Source: Cheilinus undulatus (taxonomy: Eukaryota > Chordata > Actinopteri > Labriformes > Labridae). From it: 64,000 nt of DNA. The stretch is taken from positions 32,023,947-32,087,946 of the forward strand of contig NC_054881.1 in the NCBI RefSeq assembly GCF_018320785.1, in the 5' to 3' direction. Under the pieces are notes generated by a model. The model made no database searches, was not told the DNA's origin, and was given only the letters and a program-made list of their open reading frames with translations. The position numbers and the translations under genes were made by a program. Below, one piece after another: positions 11,322 through 23,690 of the stretch; the stretch's first letter is position 1; every line of letters begins with the position of its first letter.

Positions 11322-13850
11322 GGGCTGGGCAAAACATTTTGGGATTTTGTTTTAGATATATTGATTTATTTTGAAGTGTGATATAGGGTAACATAGAAAT
11401 TGTTTATATTGAAAAAAAGATTGTTTACAGTAGGAACCATGAACAGTAACATGCTTACCGACCAAAGGACATTCTTATTGCTATAATTGGTGGTGTGTCT
11501 GTGTCGATTTGCACGCCACACACTTACTCCAATTGTGTTTGAAACCTCTCAGAGGACTTCTTGGGTATACTAATTCAAAACTGGTGCCATGTAAAAAACA
11601 CAAATATGTACAGATATTCTATGAAATCCAAAAATGCAACCAAGTTGGATGTCATTGGATGTCTTATTAACACACATACACAGTAGCATCTAGGGATGCT
11701 AAGCCATAATGCAATTATTTGGGGGAAAACCCTTTCCATGCAAATTTGCTTAATTGCGTCAGGCATCTAATTATGAGGAAGGCACCAGCACTGCATAAAT
11801 AGAACAAAGATAAGTCTACTCTGTGTGAGAGCTGATGCAGTTTTATGGTGCACAAACTTTCCAGAAAACAGGAAACAATTTCATCTCTGTATGACTGTAA
11901 AATAATGTTATGTAAAAAGGCTGGAAAATATTACTGTGACCCTGCTATTACTAAGCCATAACCAGGAGTTAAAAGTCCTAGCGGGACCAAATTTGGTCCT
12001 GCTCGCCTTGATCCAAACAAACTTGCTCTGTGCACTCTATTTCTGCACAAAAATGGTCATGTTACACATCAAATTAAACAGAAGAAGCTCAGCTACTAGC
12101 CAAAATAAACCATCTTTACATCCAACTCAAAAAGAACTCAAATCAATGGCCACATATCAAAGTGGCCGTAGTGCTACGTTGTCAGACACTTCCGCCCCCT
12201 ATGGGATGGTGCCTGGTACTACAGACACAAACATGGTCTTATTGAAAGCCCAGTTTTCTGCACTTGATTTTCTGTTGTTTTTTGTGCCATTGAAAATAAA
12301 TCTGCTCCTCTTGGTATCAAACTTTAGTTTCTTTGTAAGACTTCCTTTGAAAGGGAACTACATGGAAGTCTGGGTGATTTGAGGGGGGAAAAAGAATTCC
12401 ATGATGCAGTGACCACCTATAATGACATATGAGTGAAAAAAGTTTGATACCTGTTTTTCCAATGGCAGAGATAGTGCTGAATTGGACCAAAATGTGCCCA
12501 AATGGCACAAAGGGGGATTTCGTCTGGATATTTTTATAAAATCTCTCTTATTTTGTCCTAATAACCCTCTAGTGGCATGAAATTTGAAAGAGGTAATGTC
12601 AAAATGTGGTGCTTTGGCCTACTGGAGATTTTTGGACTTCAAGTGCATTATTCCAATGAGCTATATATGCTAAAAGAGCAACAAAAAAAAATAAAAAAAT
12701 AAATAGACGAAAATGAATTTTTTCATTTGCCAACTTGATTCTCTCTGATCCAGTAACATATATATACACATTTTTACAACTACTGAATAAATTTCACAGG
12801 TGCCCTCTTCATAATGGTACCTTGATCATTCAAATAGACCTTGTAGTTACAGTTATACTCATTTAAAGATGGGCTGGAAATTTTGAGCAGTAGCCTAATA
12901 AAGGAGGCTCAGGCTTAACAGGTTAAATCTGCCTGAGACTCCAAGCTGCTGATGTTTCCTTTATTTAAACCCATTGTCTGTTATTCTGAATATTAACATG
13001 GATTATGTGGGATGCAGGCGTGGATGGCATGTGCCACAGGAGCGGGTGCTAAGTGGCAGAAACCTGGACCGGGACTAAGAAAAGAGTCCTGTGCAGGGTT
13101 CAAGTCAATTTCGAAATGTTTACTCTAAATAAGGCACTCTTGTTTTATATGTTTCATGGAAGTTTGGAGAATTTGTATAATTTGTTTAAAATCAAATGAT
13201 ATTGATACATGTTTGGCTCCATACTTTTAAATAATAGAAGCCCTAGACACCCAATAATGGGGAATATATTGATTTCAATCATCAAATATTGCATGCAAAC
13301 TCCAGAACATTCTTTAAATTTCAGGAAAAAGCTGGCAACATCTGGAGAACTGGGTAGAACTGGTAAGAAGTGAGGGTTTAACTCATTTCTCACCTACTAT
13401 TTCAAATGTTGCCAATATATTTATGCAGTTTAAACATTGCGCGCTCTTTCTTTTCTGTTTTTAACTTTCTGGCTCAAATATGATTGAAGATCTTTCAGTA
13501 AGTACTTTTCGACACCCCTGATCATTGAAATATCAAGATTTGATCATTTCAAATACATGATATTCAAGAATCTAGAGATTTATGACGAACTCAGAGAGCA
13601 GAAATGTTGCCAGTGTTTTTACAGTTCAGAGTTTGTAGGAAACATTAAATAAATAGATAAATAAATAAATAAATACTGGGTGTCCAGGACTTCTGTTTTT
13701 GTTGCTTAAACAGGTTTCAATATTATTACTAGTCACATCAAAGTCTGTTTATTTAGCAACCATTTGCCACCTCGTTACAGAAAAAACATGTATCAATAAA
13801 TACATAGTGTATTGTCATTAAGCTAAAGAGTCCCTATCGCCCAGCCCTAT
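11322..13850. mobile_element. about 2.5 kb inverted-repeat transposon with internal insertions, same family as 5447-6732
   Basis: The left end reads TGGGCTGGGCAAAACATTTT and the right end TATCGCCCAGCCCTA. Internal words such as AAGCCCTAGACACCCAATAA and GCAAACTCCAGAACATT echo the family member at 5447-6732. The 11.5-13.1 kb part has no counterpart there and is probably nested insertion, although its open frame (11936-12382) is low-complexity and not recognisable. An AAAT microsatellite lies at 13644-13675. Confidence 0.55.
13644..13675. repeat. AAAT microsatellite
   Basis: About eight units of TAAA/AAAT with one G interruption. Confidence 0.9.
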
Positions 13851-14151
13851 GGGAGCCACTCCCTCGCAGCCCTGCATGCTGGGCCCTTCATCTTCTCTGT
13901 TACATCACAGGGTGTTCTGGGAAATGTAGTCAGGGCAAGTTGTCTGGTCTGCTATACACTGGTTGTCAGCAGAAAATAAACCCAAGTGAGTGGGTGTCAG
14001 GAGTTGGTATTTCAACACTTTTGGATGAAAATGGCGCAGGATTGTGCACAAAAATCAGAACGTTTGATGACATGAATTACAGCCAGAGAGAGAAAGAGAA
14101 ATGTGTTGGGGGGGATGAAGAAATAAGCATGCCAAATAAAGAGAAATTTAC

Positions 14152-14457
14152 CCTTTTATCATCCAGATTCTGCAGAGCCTCCTTCCCAGTGCTCTCCCGG
14201 ATCTCCACCTTCCTCGGCTGGGAGATGTCGGTCTGCCGGTCAATGACTCGGCCGTTACTCTTCCCTCTGCACGCAGACAGCGCATCAAAGTCCAGCGTCT
14301 TGCTGTCCGAGGAGCCCTCCACCGGGCAGAACATCCCACAGAACTGCTGCCTCGGCCTGGCTGGGCTGTCAGAGCCCATGCCCCTGAAGAAGGCTGGTAC
14401 TTCCCCGGCGGTCGACATGCCTTTCTGGCTGTGAGGATTCCCGGGGAGAGGATGCAC
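14152..14457 (-). CDS. dpysl2: dpysl2 long-isoform (CRMP2A type) first exon
   Basis: CRMP2 binds tubulin dimers and shapes axons; it is a catalytically inactive dihydropyrimidinase relative. This exon encodes the alternative long N-terminus. It contains RPRQQFCGMFCPVEGSSDSK, TLDFDALSACRGKSNGRV and VEIRESTGKEALQNLDDKR, ending in phase 0 at GG|GTAAAT, which fits the usual joining to SDRLLIKGG. The GMFC-VEG--(E/D)SKTLDFDALS pattern is also seen in the DPYSL3 long form. The syntenic position and the FCPVEGSS wording favour dpysl2. Two in-frame starts are possible: 14457 (MHPLPGN) and 14418 (MSTAGEV), giving 102 or 89 residues. The shared exons are outside the window. Confidence 0.85.
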
Positions 14458-14560
14458 AGATGCTCACACTCAGCTGCTTTTTTTCCTTGACAGCCACCGC
14501 CTTTTTTTTTTTTCTTTACGCGCAGGTGGTCGCACCGTGACAAAAGCGCAAAAATGTAGG
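14458..14560 (-). promoter_or_regulatory. dpysl2: dpysl2 long-isoform 5' UTR/promoter start
   Basis: Moderately GC-rich sequence with several CpGs upstream of the long first exon, with a polypurine run (minus strand A/G) at 14493-14517. Its role as a promoter is inferred from position only. Confidence 0.4.
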
Positions 14561-15289
14561 GCTAATGGTGCATGAAAACACTCCCAAAAGAGAGGAAAAT
14601 GCACGGTGAATATCTGAAATGAGGGAAAAATAGGAGGAAATCCGCTGTTTTGCTGGTGATCCTCCTACTGATCAGCAAACAGTTTTGATTTGCTTACTCA
14701 TGAGTCAACATTAGCCTCCAGCCTGCAGCCAATCCTGAGTTAAAAGTCAGCATATGAGGGAGAGACTCACAATAGAGCTTTGTCACCATAAAGATCCAAT
14801 AGACTACTGGAGGAGGATGTTAGCCGATGAGGGATTACCTGCAGCCTGTGTGAGCCCGCGCAGAGACAGACTGGAGGAGGCATCAGATGAGAGCCAAAGT
14901 AAAGATCAGGGTACAGGGAGCCGCCTAAAAATGGGTGTGTAAGTTGTGTAATTCAATACGTGAAAGATGTCTTTAAGCTGTGTGTGATGGGTGTGTCTGA
15001 TCAAAGTTAAAGGTAAAGAGGGGATCAGCACCATGGAGAGTTCCTCCACAGTCACACCCAGTCCAACAATGAGGGGCGCTGTCCCTTCAGCACCACACCC
15101 TGCTGCTCCCACACATGTTGTAAATATTTGATGAAGTCTCAGCTGTTCGACCAACTGACCCCAACCCAGACTTTTAACACAGCTTTCCAAAACAGCCTAG
15201 ATTTGTTTTGGATGCTTACATTATCATATTTTGCAGACAGAAACCAAACTATTCACCAAAAAACAAAAACTACCAGGGTCTTTATTATT
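14561..15289. other. upstream flank of dpysl2, no gene seen
   Basis: Noncoding sequence above the long first exon. It may include promoter elements that I cannot define. Small open frames here have no family resemblance. Confidence 0.4.
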
Positions 15290-16446
15290 ACCCCCCCTAA
15301 TGCTAATAGTCAGTTGTATCTTTTTGCTGGATAACAGCCTGCAGTCGTTTGGTATAGTTTCAGTCTCAGACATGTCTCCTGTGGAATTCCAGCCCATTCT
15401 TCTTCTGCCAATCTCTCAAGCTCCTCTAGATTTGATGATCTTCTGGCCGAGGTCTTCAGTTCACCCAACAGGTTTTAAATGGGATTCAAGTCAGAGCTTT
15501 GTGCAGGCCAGTCAGGAACATTCACTTTAGTCTTCTGGAGGTAGTTCTTCACCAGGATCTATGTATGTTTTAGCTCCTCTGCAGAAGCGGAATTCTTCTT
15601 TGTCCATTCCTGTGCAGGGCTCTAGAGATTGTCCTCTTTAAGACCACAATTCCTGACTTGGTTAAGTCATTCACTAGTGTCTTGGCAGTTGTTCTGGGGT
15701 CTTTAGACAAATCTTTCACTAGTTTTTATTTCCAGTCTTTGAAATCTTCCTCCTCCTACCTTAGCCAGGCTTGTTCTGGACTTTGTGGCTCTCATTGAAT
15801 TTCTTGATAATTCTTCTCACACCAGTTCTTGATGCTTGGAAATAACTTTGTATATCTTTCTCCTGCTTTGTGAGCATCACTATTTCTTTTTCTCCCATGT
15901 GTAAATTTAACTCTGATCACTGCTGGGATTCCTTTGCTCATGTTTCTAGTGGAAGCTTGTTTTTGATATAAAACACTTCTGCACCATGAGTGAAGTTATC
16001 CACTAAGTCAGTCGCTTCCTGTCTGTGCAAGTTTTCTAATAAACGAGGTAATGTAGATTTTCAGCTCAGGGCGTGTTCTAGCTCTGCATCAGTCTCTCTG
16101 CTCCACTTGTGCTTTAAGACATCTTACTTTACCACAGGTGTTCAGTGTGAGGTGGCAATCCTTCTGAGTTATGAAAAGTGTGTAGCACTGTGTAAATAAT
16201 CAAAATCACAAATACTTCAAATTAATTATTTTTTGCATAATGTAAACTCAGTAAAAGCATCAAATTCAACACTATGGGAGTTGAATTATCACTCACGATT
16301 TTGCTGTTTACAATGTTGGAAAAATTCTGGTTCAGTGTTAAAAACACTTTGAAAGTGTTAAATCAACACTCAGAAGAGTGGAGGCATTAAGGTGTGAGAT
16401 TAAATGCTCTCAGTGTTCATTTAACACTGGTGATTTTGCTGTGTAG
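15290..16446 (-). pseudogene. decayed Tc1-like transposase and flank
   Basis: The minus strand keeps two parts of a Tc1-type transposase in order. First a paired-like helix-turn-helix (about 15595-15735) reads LVKDLSKDPRTTAKTLVNDL and KRTISRALHRNG. Then the C-terminal end of the catalytic core (about 15290-15510) reads VPDWPAQSSDLNPI and, in another frame, SSNLEELERLAEEEWAGIPQ. The first two catalytic aspartates are missing through internal deletion, and there are several stops. A start-like MSKGIPAVIRVKFTHGRK lies near 15940. The last part to 16446 (ending TTTTGCTGTGTA) is shared with the fragment at 23690-23910. Confidence 0.75.
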
Positions 16447-17021
16447 CCACCAATGTACAGATGATGCCAAGGGCAAGATGTGACTCATCATATTTTCTTC
16501 TCTTAGTTTTAGGAGTCATGGCGTCTGTGCAGACTCATTGTTTGCTCTGGAAGTCTTCACACAAAATATGTCATGCTTTTAAGAGCTGAATAAAACAGCA
16601 TTCATGGTTTTTATTTAATTTTGCTCGGCCCCTCCTCTTCATAACTCCAGGCCACTCTTTGCTAACTGAATTGAGTACTGGATACTTAGTCAGCCCTCAA
16701 ACCATTATTTAATCAAAACCATATTCATTAGTTACCTGTTTTTTGTTCTCTAAAGCCATGGTTCTCAACTGGTGGGTTGAGACTTAAAAGTGGGTCGTGG
16801 AGCCTTTTTCAGGGGTTTCACACATGTATGCCTGGGAGTAGAAGAAAATGAGCCAAAAGATTTGTTGCAATGTTATTTTTACAGAGATAGAGTAGAGAAC
16901 GTTAAATACAGAAGAAGTAGAAAAGTTCAGTTGATTTTGTGTTGGTAGTTTAGCAAACATGATGTAAATGTGACACAACCTAGATAATATGTGAGCTCTT
17001 TTCTAGGACGAATCAAACTAA
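16447..17021. other. repeat fragment and unassigned sequence
   Basis: 16757-16805 carries CTCAACTGGTGGGTTGAGAC and AAAAGTGGGTCGTGG, a common fish transposon end also present in reverse at 8580-8636. Otherwise no feature seen. Confidence 0.5.
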
Positions 17022-17472
17022 GTCATCAGCCACTACATTAGGTACACCTGTTAGATTGCTTGTTAACACAAATAGCTAATCCACATTTAAATTCCACAGC
17101 CTACCTGAGTATTGTTGCTGACCATGTCCACAGTGGAACCTTCTTCTGATGGCTACTTCCAGCAAGATAATGCACCAAAGCTCAGATAATCTCAAACTGG
17201 TTTCTTGAACATGACAATGAGTTCACTGTACTCCAGTAGCCTCCACAGTCACCAGATATCCAATAGAGCACCTTTTGGATGTAGTGGAACGGGAGATTTG
17301 CATCATTAACCGACAAATATGCAGTGACTGTGTGACGCTATCATATGGTACAAAGTCTCTGAGAAATGTTTCCCTTATTGAAACTATGCCATGAAAAATT
17401 TAGGCAGCTCTGGAGGCAGAGGAGGTCCAACCAGTTACTAGCAAGGTGTACCTAATAAAGTGGTTGATGTAT
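17022..17472 (+). mobile_element. internally deleted Tc1-like element with both inverted repeats
   Basis: The ends read CACTACATTAGGTACACC (left) and GGTGTACCTAATAAAGTGG (right), good inverted repeats. The interior keeps a shifted C-terminal transposase remnant on the plus strand: SSDGYFQQDNAP, then PQSPDI, then further C-terminal words. The middle aspartate region (QQDNAP) and the SPD-NPIE region are still readable, the latter broken by a stop. Copies of the family occur at 10063 and 33129. Confidence 0.8.
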
Positions 17473-18989
17473 GAAGCCAACAAGGAAACATACAGAGATG
17501 TTTTCTTCTATATCAGGTCCAAACTACATTATTCTTCATTAGTTGAGAACCAAAGTATCTGTGAAGTTCTAGAAATAACTTAACAACCGCAGACTTCACA
17601 ACTAACTTTATTTGAACATAATGGTACATTAGCTAAGAACCACATCCCTAGACTTCATTTGTGCAACTCACCATATGCTTAATTTTTTATCCTGGAAATC
17701 AATAGGGTTATCCAAGCATGTGAGATTTGATACATATCAACATTCATTATGGTTTACGCTAAACTTTTTTCCATTTAGTAATGCAGGCCTGACAGAGAAT
17801 CAATGTCTGTGTTGTATAAATACTTATATAATGCTGATCAATACAGGGATGGAGCAGCTTGCTCTGACATGTACTCCTAATGCCTGACTCATATTAAACC
17901 AGACTTAATGCTCCTGAATGAGCAGCCATGGAAAGCATTTTAACACTGAGTCCATGTCGGCTCAGTTTCCATAACAACGTGGTGGGCAGCAAATGGCTTT
18001 GCTGCTTCTGTTTCCTCTCCCAGGGGGCTGTGAGAGTGTGTGGGTGGTCATCTCTGCAGGAGAGGGTCTGATGTCTGACTGTCAGAGGTAAAAGTGTCAG
18101 AGGTGCAGCCACGCCCAAAGACTGAGACACTGCGCTTAAAGCCCCCTTTTATGCTGTGCTGGTGTCCTGAAAAACAAAACAAATTCCCCCCCCTGCTGAG
18201 GGTGGAGACATACTGGGGGTTCAGATAATAGGAGGGGAAAGTTGGCGTGGTGCCTGATAAACAGTTGGAGGAGGTGGGGGGAGAGTGTGGTCTCCGTGAA
18301 GGGAGGGCACGGTCCTGGCATCCAGGAACAGATGTAGGACAAGCAGTGAGATCAGCAGAATGAGTGGACTCTCTAATCTACAGCTCCTACAGAAAACGTA
18401 CCATTATACTAATGGTTCTCTTCAGTTTACGCATCAGTATTTCTATTTCAGGCATGGAGCTGATGGATCCACCTGGCCCCAAAACCCAGAGAAGTAAAAA
18501 CTTGATCAAGCTGATTACAAAAATGTAAAAAAAGTCCTGAAAGTCTTTACTTTGGCCCCTTTGTTTTCTCACTGAACAGTCAGATTAACCCTATAGGGGC
18601 CCCGGGGAAAAATGGCCCCCACTGAACTGTCTGCAGCTTTTAATGCTTTAATCTTGGCCAGGCTTTTGTTGCAACAGGCTTTGCCAATCTCAGGGGGACA
18701 AGTTACTGGGATGAATTAAAGTTCAATTAAAATGTGATTAAGAAAATGACTACAAACCACAAGTGCACAGAGAAGCTGGAGCTTCTTGGGCTCCTACTTC
18801 TCCCAGCCCTTTAAGCAGCCGCATGGCAGATATAGATAAGGCAGTCTGAAGACATAGTAAGGATTGTCTGATAGGGCCATATTAGAGGTACATGAGGTAG
18901 ACATTCTTTGTTTAAAGAAGCCAGATCCCTGTTAGTTTAATTCACCATGACCTGTATGACTAAGACCCTTCAGACTTTGTCTTGTCTTG
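17473..18989. other. intergenic, no gene seen
   Basis: Several small open frames without family resemblance. 18588-18620 (GGGGCCCCGGGG) and 19510-19570 look like the two ends of another repeat, within which the 18990-19330 Tc1 copy would be nested; this is tentative. Confidence 0.35.
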
Positions 18990-19330
18990 AAATATTAGAA
19001 TACTGTGGAAAAGTCCAGTTTGCAAAGGTTTCCTGAGCCTTCATTCTCTCACAATTGTTCAGGACACACAACTGCAATCATGGGGAAGACTGCTGACTTG
19101 ACAAATGTCCAGAGGACTAAAATTGGCACCCTTTGCAAAGGGGGTAAGCCACAGAAGGCCACTGAGGCAGGCTGTTCTCAGAGGTCATGATCAAGGTCCC
19201 AGAGTCTTGAGGAAGTAATGGTTTGGGGTTCAGTGTTGTGCTGTTGAGCATGTTGGGGGAGGGGCCCTTGGGAAGCCTACAATGAAAAGTGTGCTTTTGT
19301 TTTGTTTTCTTAGGAATTAGTGACATTATT
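18990..19330 (+). pseudogene. internally deleted Tc1-like transposase remnant
   Basis: The plus strand at 19080-19190 reads MGKTADLTNVQRTKIGTLCK GGKPQKATEAGCSQRS, the N-terminal helix-turn-helix of a Tc1-type transposase. It is followed after a deletion by EVMVWGS-like wording (about 19210-19235), which belongs next to the catalytic core. The two catalytic blocks around it are gone, so the copy is inactive. Confidence 0.75.
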
Positions 19331-20289
19331 TAATTAAAAGCAACAAAATGAAATTGTCAGCAGACTGAAATTTGTATGCAAGTAAATTTCATTCAGCCAT
19401 TGTGAAAATATTGCTAAAATCCTAAATCCAGAAATTATGATTCAAAAATACATTTAAATGCATAGATAGTCATAAAAAAATAATGCAACATTTCTTGCTT
19501 AGCCAGTTAAGGGGGGCCCTGTGTTATATTTTTTCTGGGGGCCCAAAATCCCTAGCTACACCCCTGCCCACACTTTCCCACTGCTGCATCAGTGTGAATG
19601 TGTATGGTTGTGTATGAATGGTCTTAGTTACACTGATAGCCGCTCTATATAACAGCCTGTAAAAAGTCCTTTGAATAGTCAGACTTTGAGTGCCTTACTA
19701 GCTCAAGTCCATTAACATCAGCTGTGCCCTATCTGCTAATTAGTAAACGATAGTGTGCTTAATTGTGCACAGAGATGTTTAATATGTCATCATTATTGTA
19801 AACCTTAACATCTAAACATCAAACATCAGCAAGTTTGCAGAGTCATTGCAGCAGTGCACTGTATTGTAACATGCTGACAGTAGCATTAAGCTGAAGCCAC
19901 TGCTCTTAAAGAGCCAACGTCACAGAGCACTGCCATGGACTTGCAGAAATTTCTCCATCTAGACAAGAAATCTTTCAGTGTACAGTCAGTTAAACTGCTT
20001 TTTTTTTATACATCAGTGCATTGGTTTTTGGCTGATACTAGTCATGATGACAAGCATTGGCCCACAATCTAATAACATGACGTGCACCAATGTCAGAAAA
20101 TGTGTGTTACATCAACTTAAAGGGAGCAAAGCAGTTTTTCTGACTATGGATTCAGAGAGGAGGTTTTTCATTGGGCAGAAGTTGTAATCTGTCTGACGAA
20201 CTCTGACTTGTTTTCATTTGTAAGTGTGTTAAAAAAAAAAACGTCAGCAGTGTGGGACTCTTGCTCTGTCTTTGGGAAAGATCAGCGAC

Positions 20290-20860
20290 ATGCAGTTTGT
20301 AAGACATATTCAAGTTACATATGAACGACCTAATTCAACAGAGGTCCGGCCTATTAGTCCTAATAGTCTCACATTTAGTGAAATGGGGATCACCTGAGTG
20401 CAGACAAAAGAACACTCCAAGCAACTCAGAGAAAAGGTGACTGAAAATGACCACTGTAGTCCTTGGTGTTCTTTGGTATTTGGTCCAATGAGACAAAAAT
20501 GATGCTTTTTGGCCATTTGACAAGATGCAATATTTTGGCAGACAACAAACACTGCACATCACCAAAAACTAGGGATGGAAATTGATAAGATTTAATTGAT
20601 TTAGATTTAAATTTAGGCACTGAAAAAGGAACCTTAAGATTAAATGTAAATGAAGTCAATGGATTGAACCAATTGTAACCAATTCTCAGCTGGAACCAGT
20701 CCTTGATTCCCATCCTTACCACAAACACACCATCCCCAATGTAAAGCACGGTGGTGGCAGCATCATTCTGTGGGGATGCTTCCAGGCAGCCAACCCACGA
20801 AAGCTTGTAAAGGTATGTGTATGGGAATGTGTCCATCTTTTTGCTGAAGATGTGGATGGA
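20290..20860 (+). pseudogene. Tc1-like transposase remnant, copy 1
   Basis: 20400-20440 carries the start of the MKTKELSKQLREKV-type N-terminus (as KNTPSNSEKR-like shifted wording), and 20715-20815 reads [20 protein letters not shown], the hallmark block between catalytic residues 1 and 2. Large parts between are deleted. The far end runs into the LINE fragment at about 20876. The same family is at 25990-26395. Confidence 0.65.
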
Positions 20861-20875
20861 ACTCTCATTTTAGCT

Positions 20876-21375
20876 GACCCCAACCTGATGGCTCGCCACC
20901 ACAATTCTGGAACCCCATATTTCAGCAGTACCCCCAACATGACCCCCTTAGGGACACGATCATTAGCCCTCTCCAAGTCCACAAAACACATGTAAACTGG
21001 ACGAGCAAACTCCCGTGCTTCCTCCGGGAGTCCTACAAGACTGAAGAGCTGGTCTAGGGTTCTATGACCGGGACGGAATTGGCATTGTTCCCTCTGAATC
21101 TGATGTTCAACAGTCAGTTGGAGCCTCCTTTCCAGGACCTTAGGGTTGGCTTTCTCAAGGAGGCTAAGTAGTGTGATACCCCAATAATTCCAGCACACCC
21201 TGTGGTCCCTGTTTATAAAAATGGGAACCACCACCCCCAGTCTGCCACTCCATGGGCACTGTCCCTCCATGCAACGCTGACCACCTGGTGTAGAAGAGAT
21301 TTGTGCATTTATTTCTCAGTGCATTCCAGAAAACTTCCCTCAATACTTGGTTTGGGGTGTGTCTCCGGGTCATGT
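20876..21375 (-). pseudogene. non-LTR retrotransposon reverse transcriptase fragment
   Basis: The minus strand reads TVPMEWQTGG, WGITLLSLLEKANPKVLERR, EEQC-F-like [39 protein letters not shown] and LLKYGVPE. These are reverse transcriptase motifs up to the block just before the catalytic YADD, which is absent. A frameshift lies near 21265, where GGTVPMEWQTGG moves to the frame of LGVVVPIF. FVDLE-A-DRVP identifies a fish LINE; I do not assign the clade. The copy is truncated at both ends and inactive. Confidence 0.85.
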
Positions 21376-22769
21376 AGCCCTATAGCACTTCTTCTTTGCC
21401 CTCCATTCCAACAAAAATCAGGACACCCTACCCCTACATGTCAACTTGCAAAATGTATGGGTTGGGCTAAGTCACAGGGGCAAGAGGTGTATTGGCACTG
21501 AGCCAACGTTAATTCATAATTGATCTAGGTTTGCTTCCTCCTTTGTGAATCATCTTTGCATCTACTAACAGTATTTTATTTTCAGAGTATGTCAGAGCAC
21601 CAATTGCCTCTTCTGTCAATCAAACATGATCACAGCTTAGCAGCTAAGTCTTATGGTTCAGTCAGAATTTACTCCAAACACATTCAGCAACACCTGACAG
21701 AAATGTCAACATTGCATCTCACTGACTTTGTTTTATAGATCATTATAGGTTACTAGAGCTGTTTCTTTGTCTCTTTGCTTCTCGTGCTGTTTGATCAGTT
21801 GTACATAAATAAAGCATGAACACAGCTGGTTCTTCACGTTTATACACACAGCAGTTGTCTGTATTTGCAGACTCAGCCTCCAGAGGAGGAAATCCTGCAC
21901 ACCCACGTCTGTGTTTACTAAATAATAACTAAATATTGATGAGTCGTCAGAATTTTGTATTTCGACATCTTAGTTGATCACGCCATGTTTCTATCCGTGA
22001 GTGAAATCTGCTGCTGAGATGAGGATGAGAAGGAAAGCCTCCTCACCAGAAGAATGGAGACTGAGCCGGCCACCACCCTGTAACCCATGGTAACGCCATC
22101 AGCTGCAGTGGGAGGAGCCCTGGGCTCACTGTGTCTGGATTGGACAGGAACAGGTGTGCTGAGGTTCCATATAGGGAGGATGGAGGAGGACTGGTGGAGG
22201 CATTATTGACGAGGAAGTGAGGGGGGGTGTTTTCAGATCAGTTGTTGTTGAACTGATTGATACCATGCACAGTAACATGATACGTCACTGTTTTATTTCT
22301 AGCTCTTTTGTGGGAGATGGTCTTCTAAACTTGGATTGTAAGAATTCATAACTATTGCACAAACTGCATGAATCTCAAATCAAGTAAAGCTCTGACATTG
22401 ACTTTTCTTCATTGATTTGATTCTTATTGTTTTATCCGTAATATCCCTTTTTGACTAAATGCACTGCAACCAATAAGTTTCCTGTTTTTGTGTTCTTTTT
22501 TACAGATTTGTGGTTTATAATTCAAATGATAAGAATCCGTAACTGCTTTTACAGTCATGTTTGAGGAGACTTTGGAGCTCTTTATAAAATTTATACACGT
22601 TCAGCATCAATAAAGCATTACTAGATGCTGAACTAGACATCTGTAAAGCGTCGAAAATTATTTATGTCATGTATAAATTGTGCTAGAAATTCTTTATTGA
22701 TGTATTACTAAAGAAGTAGCAAAGCTTAAAGCAAAGCACTATTAAATAACTGATATGTCTGATACAAGC
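21376..22769. other. intergenic, no gene seen
   Basis: No recognised coding or RNA feature. The region at 22000-22200 is more GC-rich than its surroundings, but I see nothing in it that I can name. Confidence 0.4.
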
Positions 22770-23690
22770 CCACCCATAAGGGGGTTAAAGGGGAGAGCTT
22801 TCTGGGGGCCCAGCCATACTGGGGGCCCATGGAGGTCAGCAAAGTCCTGCTCCATTATAAAGTTCAGTTGTGATAACTATATTTTATTTCTAACCTGAAT
22901 GATAGCCACTCCTAACAAAGCAACAAAAATTAATTTCAATTGTGTTTGTACAGTGTTTTTCAAAATGTTTCCCCTTTTTCTTAAAACAGATTTACTCCTT
23001 TGATAATGATGACAATGTGGATGGGCACTGAGAGAAACCAACTGAAAAGTGGTGTCAGTTTTATAGCCAGGCCATCATGTGCACAAACTTAAACATGCCA
23101 AAAATAAAATAGAAGAAACTGAGACAACTTCAAGGGTAGTATAATTAAAGAATTGCAAAACTGGCAAAATACATAAAAATTGGCAAGTTCAAAGAGGCGG
23201 AAGAGATAAAAGAGCAAAAAGTGACAGGAAAAAGCAAAAATGGGTGGAAAGCAACAAAAAGTTGCAGAAATGACCAGATAAAGCCATAAAAACAGGTGAA
23301 AAAGTGCTCACATTGGTTAAAAGTGGCAAATATCAGTGAAAAACAAAGTGCTGAAAAGGGGTTGTAAGAAGCAAAGAGGGGTTTATTGTGCCAAAAATGA
23401 GGAAAAAATTGACAAAAGTGTGGGAAAATGGGTCAGAAAACAAAAAAGATGAAAAAAATTGCAAGGAGAGTGTCGTACAAAGTAAACCAAATGAATTTTG
23501 AGTAAAAAAAGGCTAAAAATTGATGAAAAGGCATGAAAAATGGGTTAGAGGAGGCAAAAATTGAAAAAAAAATGGCAAAAATTGGTTAAAAATGCTGAAG
23601 TTGGTAGGAAATGGTGAAAAGCTGGTAAAAGGTTGCAAAAATGCATTAAAAAAGGCAGAAAGGGGTGTGAAAAGTGGTTAAAAACAGGCA
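22770..23690. repeat. repeat fragment and purine-rich degenerate tandem tract
   Basis: 22790-22835 has GGGGGCCC twice, a repeat-end signature similar to 19535-19560. From about 23095 to 23690 the sequence is a loose chain of GGCAAAAA, TGGGTGAAAA and AAAGTGG words about 15-25 bases apart on the plus strand, a strongly diverged simple tandem repeat. Confidence 0.6.

Noticed and set aside
11936..12382. Plus-strand 148-residue frame, hydrophobic
   Set aside because: It lies inside a repeat-rich region, has no recognisable domain, no splice context and no coding-like composition.
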